Notes: generated from the letters alone by a model not told the origin. Positions 17,335 through 29,243 are shown, counted from the stretch's first letter. The stretch is DNA of 64,000 nucleotides from Tamlana sp. I1 (GCF_015355625.1 NZ_JACLAF010000006.1:124001-188000), one strand, 5' to 3'. Numbers and translations are program-made.

Positions 17335-17707
17335 CTATAAGTGTTTTATAATCGTCGGCAGACATTAATCCATCTATTTGAGACAAATCTGAACACTTTA
17401 CTTTAATCATCCATCCATCTCCATAAGGATCAGAATTTACTTTTTCAGGTTCGTCTTCTAAAGCTTCATTAAACTCAATAATTTCGCCAGATACAGGCAA
17501 AAATAAATCAGACACTGTTTTTACAGCTTCAACCGTTCCAAAAATTTCGTCGGCTTCTAAAGTTTCATCTAGAGTTTCAACCTCCACGTATACAATATCT
17601 CCTAATTCACTTTGTGCAAAATCTGTAATACCAATAGTTGCGATATCGTCAGCTATTTTAACCCATTCGTGATCTTTAGTGTACTTTAATTCTGAAGGAA
17701 TGTTCAT
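17327..17707 (-). CDS. gcvH: Glycine cleavage system H protein
   Basis: 126-residue lipoyl carrier that shuttles the aminomethyl group between the P, T and L proteins of the glycine cleavage system. The lipoylated lysine is K63 in [20 protein letters not shown], and the start [13 protein letters not shown] and the end [25 protein letters not shown] are typical. The other glycine cleavage genes are not here. The gene lies between sprA (70 bp upstream) and vanZ (overlapping), an order also known near sprA in Flavobacterium. Confidence 0.96.
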   Translation of the reverse strand: MNIPSELKYTKDHEWVKIADDIATIGITDFAQSELGDIVYVEVETLDETLEADEIFGTVEAVKTVSDLFLPVSGEIIEFNEALEDEPEKVNSDPYGDGWMIKVKCSDLSQIDGLMSADDYKTLIGA

Positions 17708-17777
17708 GTCTAATATTTTAAGTTTATATATTTAACAAATGTATTTATTCAAATGTTAAATTCAAATAGCATAACTG

Positions 17778-20700
17778 TTAATTCCCAAAATTATATCTAA
17801 TTGTAAACCCAGATCGTACTGTTGTTTGCGGAAATGCCGTTGAAATCACATAATCGGAGAAGGTATAATCTAAATAAAAGATGCCTGTTAAATTTTTACT
17901 GAAGGCATAATCGGCCGTATATTTTAAACTCCAAATGGTTTGCCCCGATGTAATTTGGTTATTTTCCAAATCTAAATACCTTACAATCGTCTCATTATTT
18001 CTTACCGAAACATCAGCTTTCATATTTAAATCGCTAATAATTCGTTTCTGTGGCCCTGCCAGTTTAGACCTAATACGCAAATCTTTAATACGATATCCTA
18101 AACCTAAAATATATTCATTACCATGAACTTCGGTCATTAAATTGTTATCAAAACTCAAAGATAACAATCGGTCCTTCTTAATTTCGGCAAGAATTTTAAC
18201 CGAATTTTTCATCTCCATATCAATACGAACTAACGGACTAAACATTTCAGTTAAATTAATATTACTGTATAACGTTTCGTTTTTGTAGTTCCCAGATTGA
18301 TCTAAAGCCTCTTGTGGTTGGTTTGCATAAGGCACGCCTGGAATAGGCTGCTCGTTTGCTGCAGGATCTAAATTAAGATTTAAATTGGTTGAAAATTGAT
18401 TAATGGTATAAGTTGAACGGTATCCATGTGTTAATGAAAAACGCTTGAAATTCTTTTTAAACCAAGAAAATTTCATAAAGCCCGTATACTTTAAATCCCA
18501 ATTCGGAATTGGCACATCTCTAACCGCACTCGTGGTAATACTTTCAGCATCTTTACCTTGATAAGCCGCCAAGAAAGATGGTAATAAAACTTTTTGATTA
18601 TTCTTACCAAAACCTAAAGGGTAGCCTTCGGCGTCTCTTGCATAGCTTGTGTTTCCGTAAAATTCTTGTGCTAAGCGCTCGGCAACCTTCAATCTGTTTG
18701 ACCTAAAATCGGTAAATGCTGCTGAAGTCGTTTCGTCACTTTCTTCAAAAGCCGTTTTAATCATTAGAGATGATATGCTAAAGTTACCAAAGGTATTAGG
18801 GGTTAGCGAATAATACTGATTATTTTCAACTTTATAATTTTCAGCATAATTTTCATAATAAGCCCTATTCCCAACAATATCAATTTGTAAATCTCTAACC
18901 GGTTGAATGCTTGCAGAAATATCTAACTGCTGAGTTTTTGTGGTTGTATATTGCTGATTAAATTCAGGAAAAACAGTAAGCCATCCTTTTTTTGCAGCAT
19001 CAAAACGCACATCTGCCTGCCCACCAAAAGTAAAGCCTAGACTTGGTTTTAATGTTCCTATAAAACCAGGGGTTTGTAAATACCCAGGTAAAAAGGTTCC
19101 GTTGTTTTCAGAATAATTAATTTGAATTCGCTTTACACTTGTTAAAATATCTATTCCCGCATTTAGTAATTTTGTTCCTGCTTGGCTCTTTGCCTTTTTA
19201 GGTGGTCCCTGATCTTGATTTGCATTAGGTGGCGCTCCAGGCGTGCTTCTACTTCTTACCCTTGATATTGGTTTTTTGGTCAAGCCGATATATTTGTACA
19301 AACGATTCATGTCCATGGAAGTATTCAGATTATGAACGTTTGAGTTTTGAACCGTATTTCCTAAATCGTATTGTTGCCCATTTAACTCAATATCACCGTA
19401 TAAATCGGAGCCTTTTTGCCATTGAAAACTACCCGTATATTGGTAGGTCATGTCTAAGAAACTAAAGGTTGGTATTTTATTAAAAGGCAATTGGTAGGTA
19501 ATTCCTAAATTTTGAGTTTGCCTATTCGGGTCGCCAAAATCCAACATACCATCCCAGATAGTAAGCGAATCATCTTGATCTCCTGCTATAAAATCGTCGT
19601 TTTTAAAATAATTTCTAACAATATTATTATTTGCAGCCGTAAAATTAAGTTGCAACGATCGTGTGATATTATAATTAATGGTATACTGAAAATCGAACAA
19701 ATAGTTTCTTCTATATAATTCTTCAATCGCAATATTGTTACCTGTAAGATCGACTTCTCTAAATTTCTGTCTGTTATATTGACGATTTAAATCTGTATTT
19801 ACAGCAAAACTAGTTGGCAGTAAATTAAGGTTGAAGTCTTTTAAAATTTTCCAATACTTCCCTGTGAAAATCGAATCATTTTCCTTGAAAGGTTCAACAG
19901 TTAGCGGATTAAAATTATGCGCATAGTTTGCTCCTAAACGCAGGGTTTTATTTTGAGAGCTTTCAATTTCAAAATCTCGATGGTCTATTTTATTATAGGA
20001 ATAATTAAAAGTGAAATTTTCTACATCGTAAAAACGTGGTTTAGCATCGGTTGTTCTTGTTTTTCTAACGCCAATAAAATTGATGCTTTGTCGTCTGGTA
20101 TAATCTTGAGATTGTTCTAATATTTGATCTTCTTCAGCTTTTGAATTTGCAGCTTCCAACCTAGATTCTAAAGTTAAATCCTTGTAAAACTGATCGTATT
20201 TCGGAGTAATAAGCTCTTCGCCTTGTCCATAATTAAAGGGTAATTGCACGCCCCAATTTTTAGGCAAAAGCTGCCCAAGATTAATATTGGTAACAAAATC
20301 ATATTGCTGTACTTCTTCCAAATTACGTTGGCTAGGCCCTTGCTCTAAAGCTCCAAAACCAGAAGTGCTTTGTCTTCCTGTAGCGCTAATGCTTGCAAAA
20401 TCGGCAATATTAGAATCCATGCTTACAATGGCCGCCCAACCACCTTGGTTATCTAAATCGGATAAACGCAATTCGTTAAACCAAGTCTCTGCACAAACAT
20501 CGCCAGATTTTACATTTTTAACCCCAAGCATTAAGGTTCTTATATCGCCATAATTAGGATTTCCTTTAATAGCCACACGGTGTTGCCCTGTAACATATCC
20601 TGCATTGGGATTGCTTACCGGAACAATTTCGTTATTAATAACATCGTAAAACGTAGGATCATCATTAGTCAGCGTCATATCTGAAATCCCTTGTGCTTTA

Positions 20701-23700
20701 ATTTGACCAAGAATTTCAATAGGTAAATCAATCTCGTTTACATCTGGCCACATCTCATCTAGACTATTGCCTGTAGAAACTCTTAGCGGGATTTCAATTT
20801 GATAATAATTATCAATCAAATCATTTCCAAGACGAATAAACCCTACTAAATCGTTATCATTAAGATTATTAACGCCTTTATCTAGGTTTTCGGTATGAAT
20901 AAACATTCGTATTTTCTTATACTGACGCATATCCAAATCGATGTTTTTAAACACCCCTCTAGAATCTTCCGATTCTAATTCACATACTTTCACGACTAAA
21001 GATTGCTCATTCTGACGTACAACGGTGTTGTTGTTAAAGAGTTTCTCTGGCTCGATTCCTGGAGGACTTTGGTACCTCACCTCGTTTTCTAGAGTTCCTA
21101 TAACCCCTACAGAAAAATCTGTTTGTGGATCGTCTGGATCTGGATCATTTTTATCTAGAGGCAATGTATAACGTCTCCAATCGCTTCTTACTAAATCTAG
21201 ACTTCCAAAACGAAATACGGTTGGTTCGCTAAATTCTTTTAAAAATATCCTTGAAAAACGCACCGATCTTAAATCGGTAATCCCTCCTACTGCTGTAGCT
21301 TTAGGATCTGTAACTGGAATTCTAAATTGATACCATCTTACAAGGGTTGAATTTCCATTAGGTAATTCACGCGGACGTTCTTTATAATCTCTTAAATAAC
21401 TTTTTAATGGATTTGAATCTGGAATGTTATCAAATTCCAATTGTGAAACTGGTAAATTTTGAGGCGTGATATCTAACTCGTATTCAAAATAACTATCAAT
21501 CGTATTCATGGTATTATCACGATTGATATCTTCGACATCAGGCTGCGTATTTGATCCTCTATCTGTATTTGAAAAAGTTTCTGGCGTGTTCCCTTCAACC
21601 CCATTATATTTTTTATAACGGTCAAAAATATTACCATCTGTATTTAAAAAATAAGTATAATTATCGTTTGAAGGATCGTCTCCAAATTGTGCTCCAAAAA
21701 CTCTAATTTCATCAGCATCACCATAACCATCATAACCAACATCTTGATTAGTACGTTCTGATCCTGTACTATCAAAAGCATAAACTAACGATTGATTTTG
21801 TGGAGTTACAGTTCCCCATGGTGTAGGTTGTAAAGTGGAAACATCACCATTTTTAGGCAAACCATTTTCATATAACTTTTTACCATCTTTAATAATGTCT
21901 TCTGAAATATTACCTAAGTTAAAAACCAATTTCCCTCCTGGATTATTCGGGTTTTCTTGATACGGATCTTGCACCCAAAAATCGATATACTCTACGTTTT
22001 GTTGCTCAAAATCGGTAGATGATATTTGGCGTGTTATACCCGCCCAACTTTCTAGAGGATTATTTAAAGTGCCACCTGATGCATTAGGGTCGAAATTATA
22101 CGGCCCTCTTTCATCTGGATAATAGGCTAAATCTAAGGTGTACAAAACAGTATTTTGACCTTGAACTAAATCTTTTTCTGGAAAAAGCTCGCTTATAAAA
22201 ACCCTACTGGTGTATAAATCTGAAAGATCATCATCAGTGATATCGCTAGGTCGTTGGCTGCTATAAAAAATAGGATCGATGGTGTACCAGTTTAACATGG
22301 CTCTTTGATAACCATTTTGAATGCCATTTCCATCTGGATTTGGATTGCTTGGAACGCTTAATCCTAATGGTCTGCTCGATAAAAACCACGATTGTTGTGA
22401 TTTTAAATCGATACCATTTTGCGAACCTTCAAAATCGTCAATATACGAAGTTACTTCACCATTTAAATCGGTTCCTTTTGGAGCACCTGCTGCGAGATAA
22501 GCAAACTCGCCTCGAAGAGATAAATTAGATTCTACATCGGTATCAATGTTAGGTAACTTATTCGCTAAACGAGTTAAAAACGGCACTTTCGTGGCGTAAT
22601 TTCCATTAAAACCAAAAATTGAGTTGTTGGTTGACTCGGTTCCGTAATTTGCTTTTTGTGTTACAGGACGTTCATTAAGATTTAAAAAAGTTCCAGCTAA
22701 AACAAAATTTTCATTGAAAACATGCTCGACATTTAAGCCTGTAAAACGTCTAGTTTGCTGACCAAATACAGCATTATTTTCGGTAGAAACTTCAATAGGG
22801 GTGTTTGATGCTTTTAAAGCTTCATCTAAAATTTGAACACGACCTAATTGATAGTTTACGGTATAATCAATCCCTTCAACCAGCATACGTCCGCCTGCTG
22901 TAACCCTTACAGAACCTCGAGGCACATTAAAAGAACCAATTGGAATACCATCGCCTCCCGAAGATTTATAACGCCCTTTTAATTTGAATTTATTTTTTTC
23001 AACAGCCTCTAAAGCTGCCGTTTTTGTACTTTTATAAAGCACATCGTAAACATATTTCTTTTGGTCATCATTATAAGAGTTACTATTACTATAATCACCA
23101 CCACCTAATTTATTAAAGAGGTATTTACCAAAAGGTTCTGCACTTGTAAAAACAAGTTTTCCGTTTTGTGGAATCACCGTTATTCCTGAAACAAAATCAA
23201 AGAAACCATCTCCTTTTGATTGCGGATCATTATTAAAATTCAACTTATCTAAATTGAAAACCCGTAGCAACGGTACATTTTGAAGTAAATCCTCCTCGGG
23301 TGTATTTGTAGTAACCGAATTTCCATTAATATCTAAGGCAAAATTTGCGCCCACTGGTGTTATAAAGTTTAACGGCGAAGCTTCATTATAAAAGATGTTC
23401 ATTTTGAAATCATCCTGACTTAAATTATACGCCCCAGTGTCGTAAATATTTTTCATCATTAAATCCCAAACAGGCAAGTTCACATTAGTTAAACTACTTT
23501 TCAACATTTTAAGAATTAATGCCGAATTAACAACATTGGTAACGTTTCCATTGTTATCGGTATCCACATCGGTAGCATCGACCCCATCATTAGCAAACTC
23601 ACCCACTTGATACACTTTTCCTCCTAAGGTATATTGAAAGGCAACGGCTAAAACTTCATCATTATTCAAACGCTGATTTAAGGAAATGTACCCCAATTCA

Positions 23701-25022
23701 GTATTTAGAATATACTCTTGTCCGCTAGTTAATTTTCTAGCATTTTCCAATTTTGCATAATCGGATCCTTCACTCACATTTGGCACCAAAATCCCTGATT
23801 GCACGGTAGCTATATCTCTAACCGCTTCGGTAAGATCGGAACCAGGACCACCAATATTCGTTGGGTCAAAATTGTTGTTTTTATTATCAGGATAAGCACC
23901 AGGACCAACATTAACAAAATCGCTAGGTGGTGTTAGTAAACCTATTCTATCCGATTCACCTAAATCCTGCATGGCTACAATATTTCTAACATTTTCTGTG
24001 CGATTGCTTCTATTAGTAACCCAAACCTCTAAACGTTGAATTTGTAATCCCTTGTTATTTATAAACGGATAATTGCTTAAAGCAGCATCATAAGTATCTC
24101 TAAAATATTGTGCTAAAAAGTAGTGTCTGTTTTCATCATAATCTCTAATAAAAACATCAAATTCTTCAAGGGTTCCTCCGCCTTGAGCAACAACCGTATT
24201 AGACTGCGATTTTTGTTCTGAAAACACCCCAGTAACGGTAGTTTTACCAAACTGAAGTTGCGCTTTTACACCAAATAAACTTTGTGCGCCCGTAATTAGC
24301 GAGCTGTTTAAAGGCATACTAACATTACCGACTTCTATTTTTTGAATGATATCATCTTCGGTTGGTGTGTATTCTAATTTTATTAAATTCTGAAAATCGA
24401 AGGTAGATTGTGTATCGTAATTGGCATTAATTTGTAAACGCTCACCCACTTTACCAACCAAACTTAAACTGATACGTTGATCGAAATCAAAAGTAAAATT
24501 ACTTCGGTTTCTTGGCGAAAAAGCGGGGTTATCTTGTCTTGAAAATAACACACCTAAATCCATTTCTACAGATCCCTGCGGAATAATTTCGATAGTATTT
24601 CCTCCAAAAATAGTTTCAAATAAGCCCGATCTTATATAAAATTCTGGCAATAAGTTTCTTCGACCATCTTCCGAGCCTTCTTTTTTGCCATCAAACGCGT
24701 CAATTTTCTCTTTATAATAAGCCCTTAAATTTTCTCTCGCCACTAAAGCATAATATTCCTTTGGAGTCAGGATTATGGGAAATTTAATATTGTAGTCGCC
24801 AATTTTTTCGGTGTAGATATACCGATTTGTAACGGGGTCATAGGTATATTTAGACTCAATACTATCAGGGTTTGGCGTGCTTAGTTTGCCAACACTATAT
24901 CCTGTTTGTAGTGAATCTTGGGGCGTTTCTTGGGTCCACGCACTTAATGAAAAACAAAGTGCGAAAATTAAAAAAAAACACGGTTTAATAGATTTATAAA
25001 ATTGAAGGTTAGTTATTTTCAA
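17778..25022 (-). CDS. sprA: Cell surface protein SprA, type IX secretion translocon
   Basis: 2414 residues, the usual giant size of SprA, the outer membrane beta-barrel that forms the translocon of the type IX secretion system and is needed for gliding and adhesin export. A signal peptide (about 1-30, LCFSLSAWTQ) is followed by long stretches of alternating beta-strand sequence with many Asn, Tyr and Asp residues. Repeated elements such as WFLSSRPLG, YELDITPQNLPVSQ and LRDYKERPRELPNG recall SprA. It ends with a strand-like RSGFTIRYNFGN. ruvA lies 7 bp upstream. Intact, with no frameshift seen. Other T9SS genes are outside the window. Confidence 0.95.
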   Translation of the reverse strand: MKITNLQFYKSIKPCFFLIFALCFSLSAWTQETPQDSLQTGYSVGKLSTPNPDSIESKYTYDPVTNRYIYTEKIGDYNIKFPIILTPKEYYALVARENLRAYYKEKIDAFDGKKEGSEDGRRNLLPEFYIRSGLFETIFGGNTIEIIPQGSVEMDLGVLFSRQDNPAFSPRNRSNFTFDFDQRISLSLVGKVGERLQINANYDTQSTFDFQNLIKLEYTPTEDDIIQKIEVGNVSMPLNSSLITGAQSLFGVKAQLQFGKTTVTGVFSEQKSQSNTVVAQGGGTLEEFDVFIRDYDENRHYFLAQYFRDTYDAALSNYPFINNKGLQIQRLEVWVTNRSNRTENVRNIVAMQDLGESDRIGLLTPPSDFVNVGPGAYPDNKNNNFDPTNIGGPGSDLTEAVRDIATVQSGILVPNVSEGSDYAKLENARKLTSGQEYILNTELGYISLNQRLNNDEVLAVAFQYTLGGKVYQVGEFANDGVDATDVDTDNNGNVTNVVNSALILKMLKSSLTNVNLPVWDLMMKNIYDTGAYNLSQDDFKMNIFYNEASPLNFITPVGANFALDINGNSVTTNTPEEDLLQNVPLLRVFNLDKLNFNNDPQSKGDGFFDFVSGITVIPQNGKLVFTSAEPFGKYLFNKLGGGDYSNSNSYNDDQKKYVYDVLYKSTKTAALEAVEKNKFKLKGRYKSSGGDGIPIGSFNVPRGSVRVTAGGRMLVEGIDYTVNYQLGRVQILDEALKASNTPIEVSTENNAVFGQQTRRFTGLNVEHVFNENFVLAGTFLNLNERPVTQKANYGTESTNNSIFGFNGNYATKVPFLTRLANKLPNIDTDVESNLSLRGEFAYLAAGAPKGTDLNGEVTSYIDDFEGSQNGIDLKSQQSWFLSSRPLGLSVPSNPNPDGNGIQNGYQRAMLNWYTIDPIFYSSQRPSDITDDDLSDLYTSRVFISELFPEKDLVQGQNTVLYTLDLAYYPDERGPYNFDPNASGGTLNNPLESWAGITRQISSTDFEQQNVEYIDFWVQDPYQENPNNPGGKLVFNLGNISEDIIKDGKKLYENGLPKNGDVSTLQPTPWGTVTPQNQSLVYAFDSTGSERTNQDVGYDGYGDADEIRVFGAQFGDDPSNDNYTYFLNTDGNIFDRYKKYNGVEGNTPETFSNTDRGSNTQPDVEDINRDNTMNTIDSYFEYELDITPQNLPVSQLEFDNIPDSNPLKSYLRDYKERPRELPNGNSTLVRWYQFRIPVTDPKATAVGGITDLRSVRFSRIFLKEFSEPTVFRFGSLDLVRSDWRRYTLPLDKNDPDPDDPQTDFSVGVIGTLENEVRYQSPPGIEPEKLFNNNTVVRQNEQSLVVKVCELESEDSRGVFKNIDLDMRQYKKIRMFIHTENLDKGVNNLNDNDLVGFIRLGNDLIDNYYQIEIPLRVSTGNSLDEMWPDVNEIDLPIEILGQIKAQGISDMTLTNDDPTFYDVINNEIVPVSNPNAGYVTGQHRVAIKGNPNYGDIRTLMLGVKNVKSGDVCAETWFNELRLSDLDNQGGWAAIVSMDSNIADFASISATGRQSTSGFGALEQGPSQRNLEEVQQYDFVTNINLGQLLPKNWGVQLPFNYGQGEELITPKYDQFYKDLTLESRLEAANSKAEEDQILEQSQDYTRRQSINFIGVRKTRTTDAKPRFYDVENFTFNYSYNKIDHRDFEIESSQNKTLRLGANYAHNFNPLTVEPFKENDSIFTGKYWKILKDFNLNLLPTSFAVNTDLNRQYNRQKFREVDLTGNNIAIEELYRRNYLFDFQYTINYNITRSLQLNFTAANNNIVRNYFKNDDFIAGDQDDSLTIWDGMLDFGDPNRQTQNLGITYQLPFNKIPTFSFLDMTYQYTGSFQWQKGSDLYGDIELNGQQYDLGNTVQNSNVHNLNTSMDMNRLYKYIGLTKKPISRVRSRSTPGAPPNANQDQGPPKKAKSQAGTKLLNAGIDILTSVKRIQINYSENNGTFLPGYLQTPGFIGTLKPSLGFTFGGQADVRFDAAKKGWLTVFPEFNQQYTTTKTQQLDISASIQPVRDLQIDIVGNRAYYENYAENYKVENNQYYSLTPNTFGNFSISSLMIKTAFEESDETTSAAFTDFRSNRLKVAERLAQEFYGNTSYARDAEGYPLGFGKNNQKVLLPSFLAAYQGKDAESITTSAVRDVPIPNWDLKYTGFMKFSWFKKNFKRFSLTHGYRSTYTINQFSTNLNLNLDPAANEQPIPGVPYANQPQEALDQSGNYKNETLYSNINLTEMFSPLVRIDMEMKNSVKILAEIKKDRLLSLSFDNNLMTEVHGNEYILGLGYRIKDLRIRSKLAGPQKRIISDLNMKADVSVRNNETIVRYLDLENNQITSGQTIWSLKYTADYAFSKNLTGIFYLDYTFSDYVISTAFPQTTVRSGFTIRYNFGN

Positions 25023-25028
25023 AATGAA

Positions 25029-25610
25029 TTATAAATTTTTTAAAGCCTGCTTAATAATGGTTTCAACATTAGCATCTGGTTGGGCTATCATAATTTTATC
25101 GACTACACGTTCGGCTTGTTTTTTAACAAAACCAAGCACTTCTAAAGCAGATAACGCTTCATCTTTGTTGGTATTGCCTTGTGAAACAGAAACTTCATCA
25201 ATATCATAAATCTTTAAGATTTTATCCTTCAACTCAATAATAACACGTTGGGCTGTTTTGGCTCCAATCCCTTTAATAGATTGAATTAATGCGACATCGC
25301 CTGTTCCAATGCCTTCTCTAACCTGTTTAGGTGTTAATGAAGACAACATGGTTCGTGCTATACTAGCTCCAATACCGCTTACCGAAATTAACATTCTAAA
25401 AATTTCCCGTTCTGCAAGACTTGAAAAGCCATATAATGTATGAGAATCTTCTTTAACCTGAAGATGTGTAAATAACTTTAGATGTTCGCCATCGGGAATT
25501 TGAGAATAGGTATGTAATGAAATATTTAGCATATAGCCAACGCCATTACAATCAATTACAACATGAGTTGGATTTTTTTCGGTAAGTTTTCCTTGAATAT
25601 GGGTTATCAT
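25029..25610 (-). CDS. ruvA: Holliday junction branch migration protein RuvA
   Basis: 193-residue DNA-binding subunit of the RuvAB branch migration motor. N-terminal OB fold (MITHIQGKLTEKNPTHVVID), helix-hairpin-helix motifs (LISVSGIGASIARTML and IQSIKGIGAKTAQRVIIELKDK), and a C-terminal RuvB-binding helix bundle (DEALSALEVLGFVKKQAERVV). ruvB is about 5 kb away on the same strand rather than adjacent, and ruvC is not seen. It sits 7 bp before sprA and 54 bp after maeB, so it may be transcribed with either. Confidence 0.96.
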   Translation of the reverse strand: MITHIQGKLTEKNPTHVVIDCNGVGYMLNISLHTYSQIPDGEHLKLFTHLQVKEDSHTLYGFSSLAEREIFRMLISVSGIGASIARTMLSSLTPKQVREGIGTGDVALIQSIKGIGAKTAQRVIIELKDKILKIYDIDEVSVSQGNTNKDEALSALEVLGFVKKQAERVVDKIMIAQPDANVETIIKQALKNL

Positions 25611-25663
25611 CTATGTCTGTTGGTTATCGACCAAATGTAATAAAATTATTTTCATTGAAAACA

Positions 25664-27961
25664 CTATGATTCCGCCTTTTCTGCTTCCAAGCGTTCTTTA
25701 TGTTGAGCATCAATAACAGCAATAGCCGTCATATTAACAATTTCATCGACGCTAGCACCTAATTGAAGGATATGCACTGGTTTACGCATGCCCATCATAA
25801 TAGGCCCTATCGACTCGGCTTCATTCAATTCTTTAATTAGTTTATAGGTAATATTCGCTGAATCTAGATTAGGAAAAATTAAAGTATTTACCTTCTTTCC
25901 TACTAATTTAGAGAATGGAAATCTTTCTTTTAGCATCTCGTCGTTAAGCGCGAAATCGGTTTGTAATTCCCCATCAACAATCATATCCGGATATAAACGG
26001 TGTAAATTAGCTACAGCATCGCGTACCTTTGAAGCTTTCGGACTAGGCGAAGATCCAAAATTTGAATATGAAGTCATGGCAATAACAGGAGTCATACCAA
26101 ACATTTTAACAACTTGAGACGTCATTTGAGCAATTTTAGTTAACTCCTTAGCATCTGGATCAATATTAATAGAGGTATCACCTAAAAATAACGGCCCACG
26201 TTTAGTCATCATCACATTTGTAGTAGCTACACGGTTTACCCCTTTTGCCATACCAATAACTTCTAACATAGGTTTAACAACGCTTGGATAATTACGCGAG
26301 TAACCTGAAATTAAAGCATCGGCATCACCTTCATTAACCATCATTGCTGCAAAATAATTACGCTCTCGCATTAAACGTTGCGCAGCGTATAAAGTAACGC
26401 CCTTACGTTTGCGTTGCTCCCAATACACTTTAGCATATTTATTTTTTCGGTCGTCTTCTTCGTCTGTTTTCGGATCTATGATTAGAACATCTTCTGCATC
26501 AAATTCAATTTCTGCCATTAAAGTTTTAATCGTGTCTGTTCTTCCTAATAAAATAGGAACAGCCACACCTTCTTCATGTACAATTTGCGCTGCCTTAACC
26601 ACTGCTAATTGATCTGCTTCAGCAAAAACAACACGTTTCGGGTTTAGTTTCGCGCGGTTTAACAATAAACGAACCAATTTATTATCGGAACCAAGACGTT
26701 CTCTTAATTTATCTTTGTATCCTTCCCAATCTGTAATAGGTTCTTTTGCCACACCACTGTCCATAGCTGCTTGAGCTACTGCAGGCGGTACTTCAGCAAT
26801 TAATCGTGGGTCGAATGGTTTTGGTATGATGTAATCTTTTCCAAAAGTTAAACGGGTTTCTCCATAAGCTACATTAACCTGTTCTGGAACTGGTTCCTTT
26901 GCCAATTGTGCTAAAGATTTTACAGCAGCCATTTTCATGGCCTCATTAATTTTTGTTGCACGAACGTCTAAAGCCCCTCTAAATATAAATGGAAAACCAA
27001 GTACATTATTCACTTGGTTAGGATGATCGCTTCTACCAGTTGCCATGATGATATCTTTACGTGTAGCGATGGCTAAATCGTATTGAATCTCAGGATCTGG
27101 GTTTGCCATAGCAAAAACGATTGGTTTTTTTGCCATTGAAAGTAACATTTCTGGCGATACAATATTGGCCATTGATAAACCAATAAACACATCGGCATCA
27201 ACCATGGCTTCATCAAGGGTATCTATTTTTCTATGGGTAGCAAATTCGGCTTTTTCTGAAGATAAATCCGCTCTATCATCACGAATAACACCTTTGCTAT
27301 CCAGCATCACCATATTTTCACGTTTCGCTCCAAATGCTTGATATAAACGAGAACATGAAATGGCTGCTGCGCCAGCACCACTAATTACTATTTTTACTTC
27401 TTCAATTTTTTTCTTAGCAATTTCTAAGGCATTAATTAAAGCTGCCGCTGAAATAATTGCCGTACCATGTTGATCGTCGTGCATCACGGGAATATCCAAC
27501 TCTGCTTTTAAACGACGTTCTATTTCAAAAGCACCAGGTGCTTTAATATCTTCTAAATTAATACCTCCAAAAGTTGGAGCGATTTTTTTCACGGTTTGAA
27601 TAAATTCTTCAACATCTTCAGTATCTACTTCAATATCAAAAACATCGATGTCGGCGAAAATCTTAAAAAGTAAACCCTTACCTTCCATCACTGGTTTTGA
27701 AGCTTCAGGACCAATGTTTCCAAGTCCTAAAACGGCTGTACCGTTTGAAATAACAGCAACTAAGTTTCCTTTAGCGGTGTATTTATAAGCGTTTTCTTTA
27801 TCTTTTTCAATCTCTAAACAAGGAACAGCAACCCCAGGTGAATAGGCTAAAGATAAATCTCTTTGTGTTGCATATTTTTTGGTAGGAACAACGGCTATTT
27901 TTCCAGGAGTAGGTTTTGCGTGGTATACAAGGGCTTCTCTACGTTTACTTTCTTCGCTCAT
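25664..27961 (-). CDS. maeB: NADP-dependent malic enzyme with phosphotransacetylase-like domain
   Basis: 765-residue MaeB-type malic enzyme: decarboxylates malate to pyruvate with NADP reduction. The catalytic part (about 1-420) shows [48 protein letters not shown] with the metal-binding residues, and the nucleotide fold [14 protein letters not shown]. The C-terminal part (about 430-765) is a phosphate acetyl/butyryltransferase-like domain (ANVM near [23 protein letters not shown]) that in MaeB proteins has a regulatory role with acetyl-CoA. It is preceded by a likely promoter -7 box and transcribed toward ruvA. Confidence 0.95.
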   Translation of the reverse strand: MSEESKRREALVYHAKPTPGKIAVVPTKKYATQRDLSLAYSPGVAVPCLEIEKDKENAYKYTAKGNLVAVISNGTAVLGLGNIGPEASKPVMEGKGLLFKIFADIDVFDIEVDTEDVEEFIQTVKKIAPTFGGINLEDIKAPGAFEIERRLKAELDIPVMHDDQHGTAIISAAALINALEIAKKKIEEVKIVISGAGAAAISCSRLYQAFGAKRENMVMLDSKGVIRDDRADLSSEKAEFATHRKIDTLDEAMVDADVFIGLSMANIVSPEMLLSMAKKPIVFAMANPDPEIQYDLAIATRKDIIMATGRSDHPNQVNNVLGFPFIFRGALDVRATKINEAMKMAAVKSLAQLAKEPVPEQVNVAYGETRLTFGKDYIIPKPFDPRLIAEVPPAVAQAAMDSGVAKEPITDWEGYKDKLRERLGSDNKLVRLLLNRAKLNPKRVVFAEADQLAVVKAAQIVHEEGVAVPILLGRTDTIKTLMAEIEFDAEDVLIIDPKTDEEDDRKNKYAKVYWEQRKRKGVTLYAAQRLMRERNYFAAMMVNEGDADALISGYSRNYPSVVKPMLEVIGMAKGVNRVATTNVMMTKRGPLFLGDTSINIDPDAKELTKIAQMTSQVVKMFGMTPVIAMTSYSNFGSSPSPKASKVRDAVANLHRLYPDMIVDGELQTDFALNDEMLKERFPFSKLVGKKVNTLIFPNLDSANITYKLIKELNEAESIGPIMMGMRKPVHILQLGASVDEIVNMTAIAVIDAQHKERLEAEKAES

Positions 27962-27986
27962 TTTGGATGCTAATTAATTTGAAAAA

Positions 27987-27994
27987 CAAATATA
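27987..27994 (-). promoter_or_regulatory. Candidate -7 box before maeB
   Basis: Minus strand TATATTTG, an exact TAnnTTTG match, 26 bp before the maeB start codon. It lies in the 54 bp gap after queG. Confidence 0.5.
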
Positions 27995-28015
27995 GCAATC
28001 CTAAAAAAGAAACAC

Positions 28016-28942
28016 TCATTCTTTCAAGAAATTGATGTTTCTTTTTAAGCCTGAAAATTTAGTGCGTTTTACCGCCGATTTTTTAAATACTTTTTGAAAA
28101 GTTTCTTCGGTGATTTCTTCCCAATCTTTTTTGGTCATGGAAAGTAATTCTGGGTGCGGGTTGAATAAAGGTTCGTTATGTGGTTTTGAAAAGCGATTCC
28201 ACGGACACACATCTTGGCATACATCGCAGCCAAACATCCAATCGTCGAACTTGCCATGAAAGGCATTGGGGAGATTTTCTTTTAATTCAATAGTAAAATA
28301 CGAAATACACTTACTGCCATCAACCACATAGGGTGCTGTTATGGCTTCGGTGGGACAAGCATCAATACAGGCTGTACAAGTCCCACAATGGTCGGTTACA
28401 CGGGCATCATAATCTAATTCCAAATCGATAATCAATTCGGCTATAAAATAAAAAGAACCTACTTGTTGGGTAATTAAATTTGAATGTTTTCCAATCCAAC
28501 CTAATCCCGATTTCGCAGCCCAAGCTTTATCGAGAACCGGGGCAGAATCTACAAAAGCACGGCCATCAACTTCGCCTATTTCATCCTGAATAAAATGTAA
28601 AAGCGATTTTAATTTATCTTTTATGATGAAATGATAATCGGTGCCATACGCATATTTTGAAAGCTTAAAACTATTATCGATTTGCTTCTCTTCGGGATAA
28701 TAATTTAACAATAAAGACACCACACTTTTTGAACCTTCAACCAGCTTTGTAGGATCCAAACGCTTATCAAAATGATTTTCCATGTATCGCATCTCGCCAT
28801 TCATGTTATTATTTAACCATTTTTCCAAACGTGGTGCTTCCTCTTCTAAGAACTCGGCTCTACTAATACCGCAAGACAAAAAACCGAGGCGCTTGGCTTC
28901 GGTTTTGATAAGTGCTGTGTATTTGGATTTATTTTCAATCAT
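28016..28942 (-). CDS. queG: Epoxyqueuosine reductase QueG
   Basis: 308-residue cobalamin- and iron-sulfur-dependent enzyme that reduces epoxyqueuosine to queuosine in tRNA, the last step of queuosine synthesis. Two [4Fe-4S] binding sets are visible: C186, C189, C192 and C196 in [13 protein letters not shown], and C239, C242 and C246 in [10 protein letters not shown], plus C212. The N-terminal DUF1730 part is present ([20 protein letters not shown]). It is shorter than the E. coli protein because it ends before the HEAT-like tail. It stands alone, followed by maeB. Confidence 0.93.
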   Translation of the reverse strand: MIENKSKYTALIKTEAKRLGFLSCGISRAEFLEEEAPRLEKWLNNNMNGEMRYMENHFDKRLDPTKLVEGSKSVVSLLLNYYPEEKQIDNSFKLSKYAYGTDYHFIIKDKLKSLLHFIQDEIGEVDGRAFVDSAPVLDKAWAAKSGLGWIGKHSNLITQQVGSFYFIAELIIDLELDYDARVTDHCGTCTACIDACPTEAITAPYVVDGSKCISYFTIELKENLPNAFHGKFDDWMFGCDVCQDVCPWNRFSKPHNEPLFNPHPELLSMTKKDWEEITEETFQKVFKKSAVKRTKFSGLKRNINFLKE

Positions 28943-29031
28943 AAAAAAAAAAATGAGCCTAGTAATAAATGGTACTGCGTAAAGCTATGAAATAATAAAA
29001 ATTATTGCGCATTGATAATGTTTCAATACCA

Positions 29032-29160
29032 GTCTCGTGTATGATTAGTGGCTTAATTTAGCACGGAAGTTAACAAATAAAAACCGAATAGAAAGTCTGG
29101 GAGGATTTCGTAGTTAGGCTTGAACTAGCTATTAATAATACATAGTTTTGTAAGTAGTTT
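29032..29160 (-). repeat. Cassette-like palindromic intergenic repeat, copy A
   Basis: The 28943-29243 gap holds one structured repeat. Its ends pair: TGTATGATTAGTGGC (29038-29052) with GCTATTAATAATACA (29128-29142), 14 of 15 positions counting wobbles. Between them is a spacer with AACAAATAAAAACCGA and GGATTTCGTAG. A diverged second copy lies 609 bp away. The two copies enclose the small gene at 29244-29579. I see no coding sequence in the rest of the gap. Confidence 0.65.
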
Positions 29161-29243
29161 TTTTAGCTTTAAATAATATTCAAAATCATTTAACTCTGAT
29201 TTTATGGTATTGTTTTTTCAGAATTGATATTGGGACTAATAAT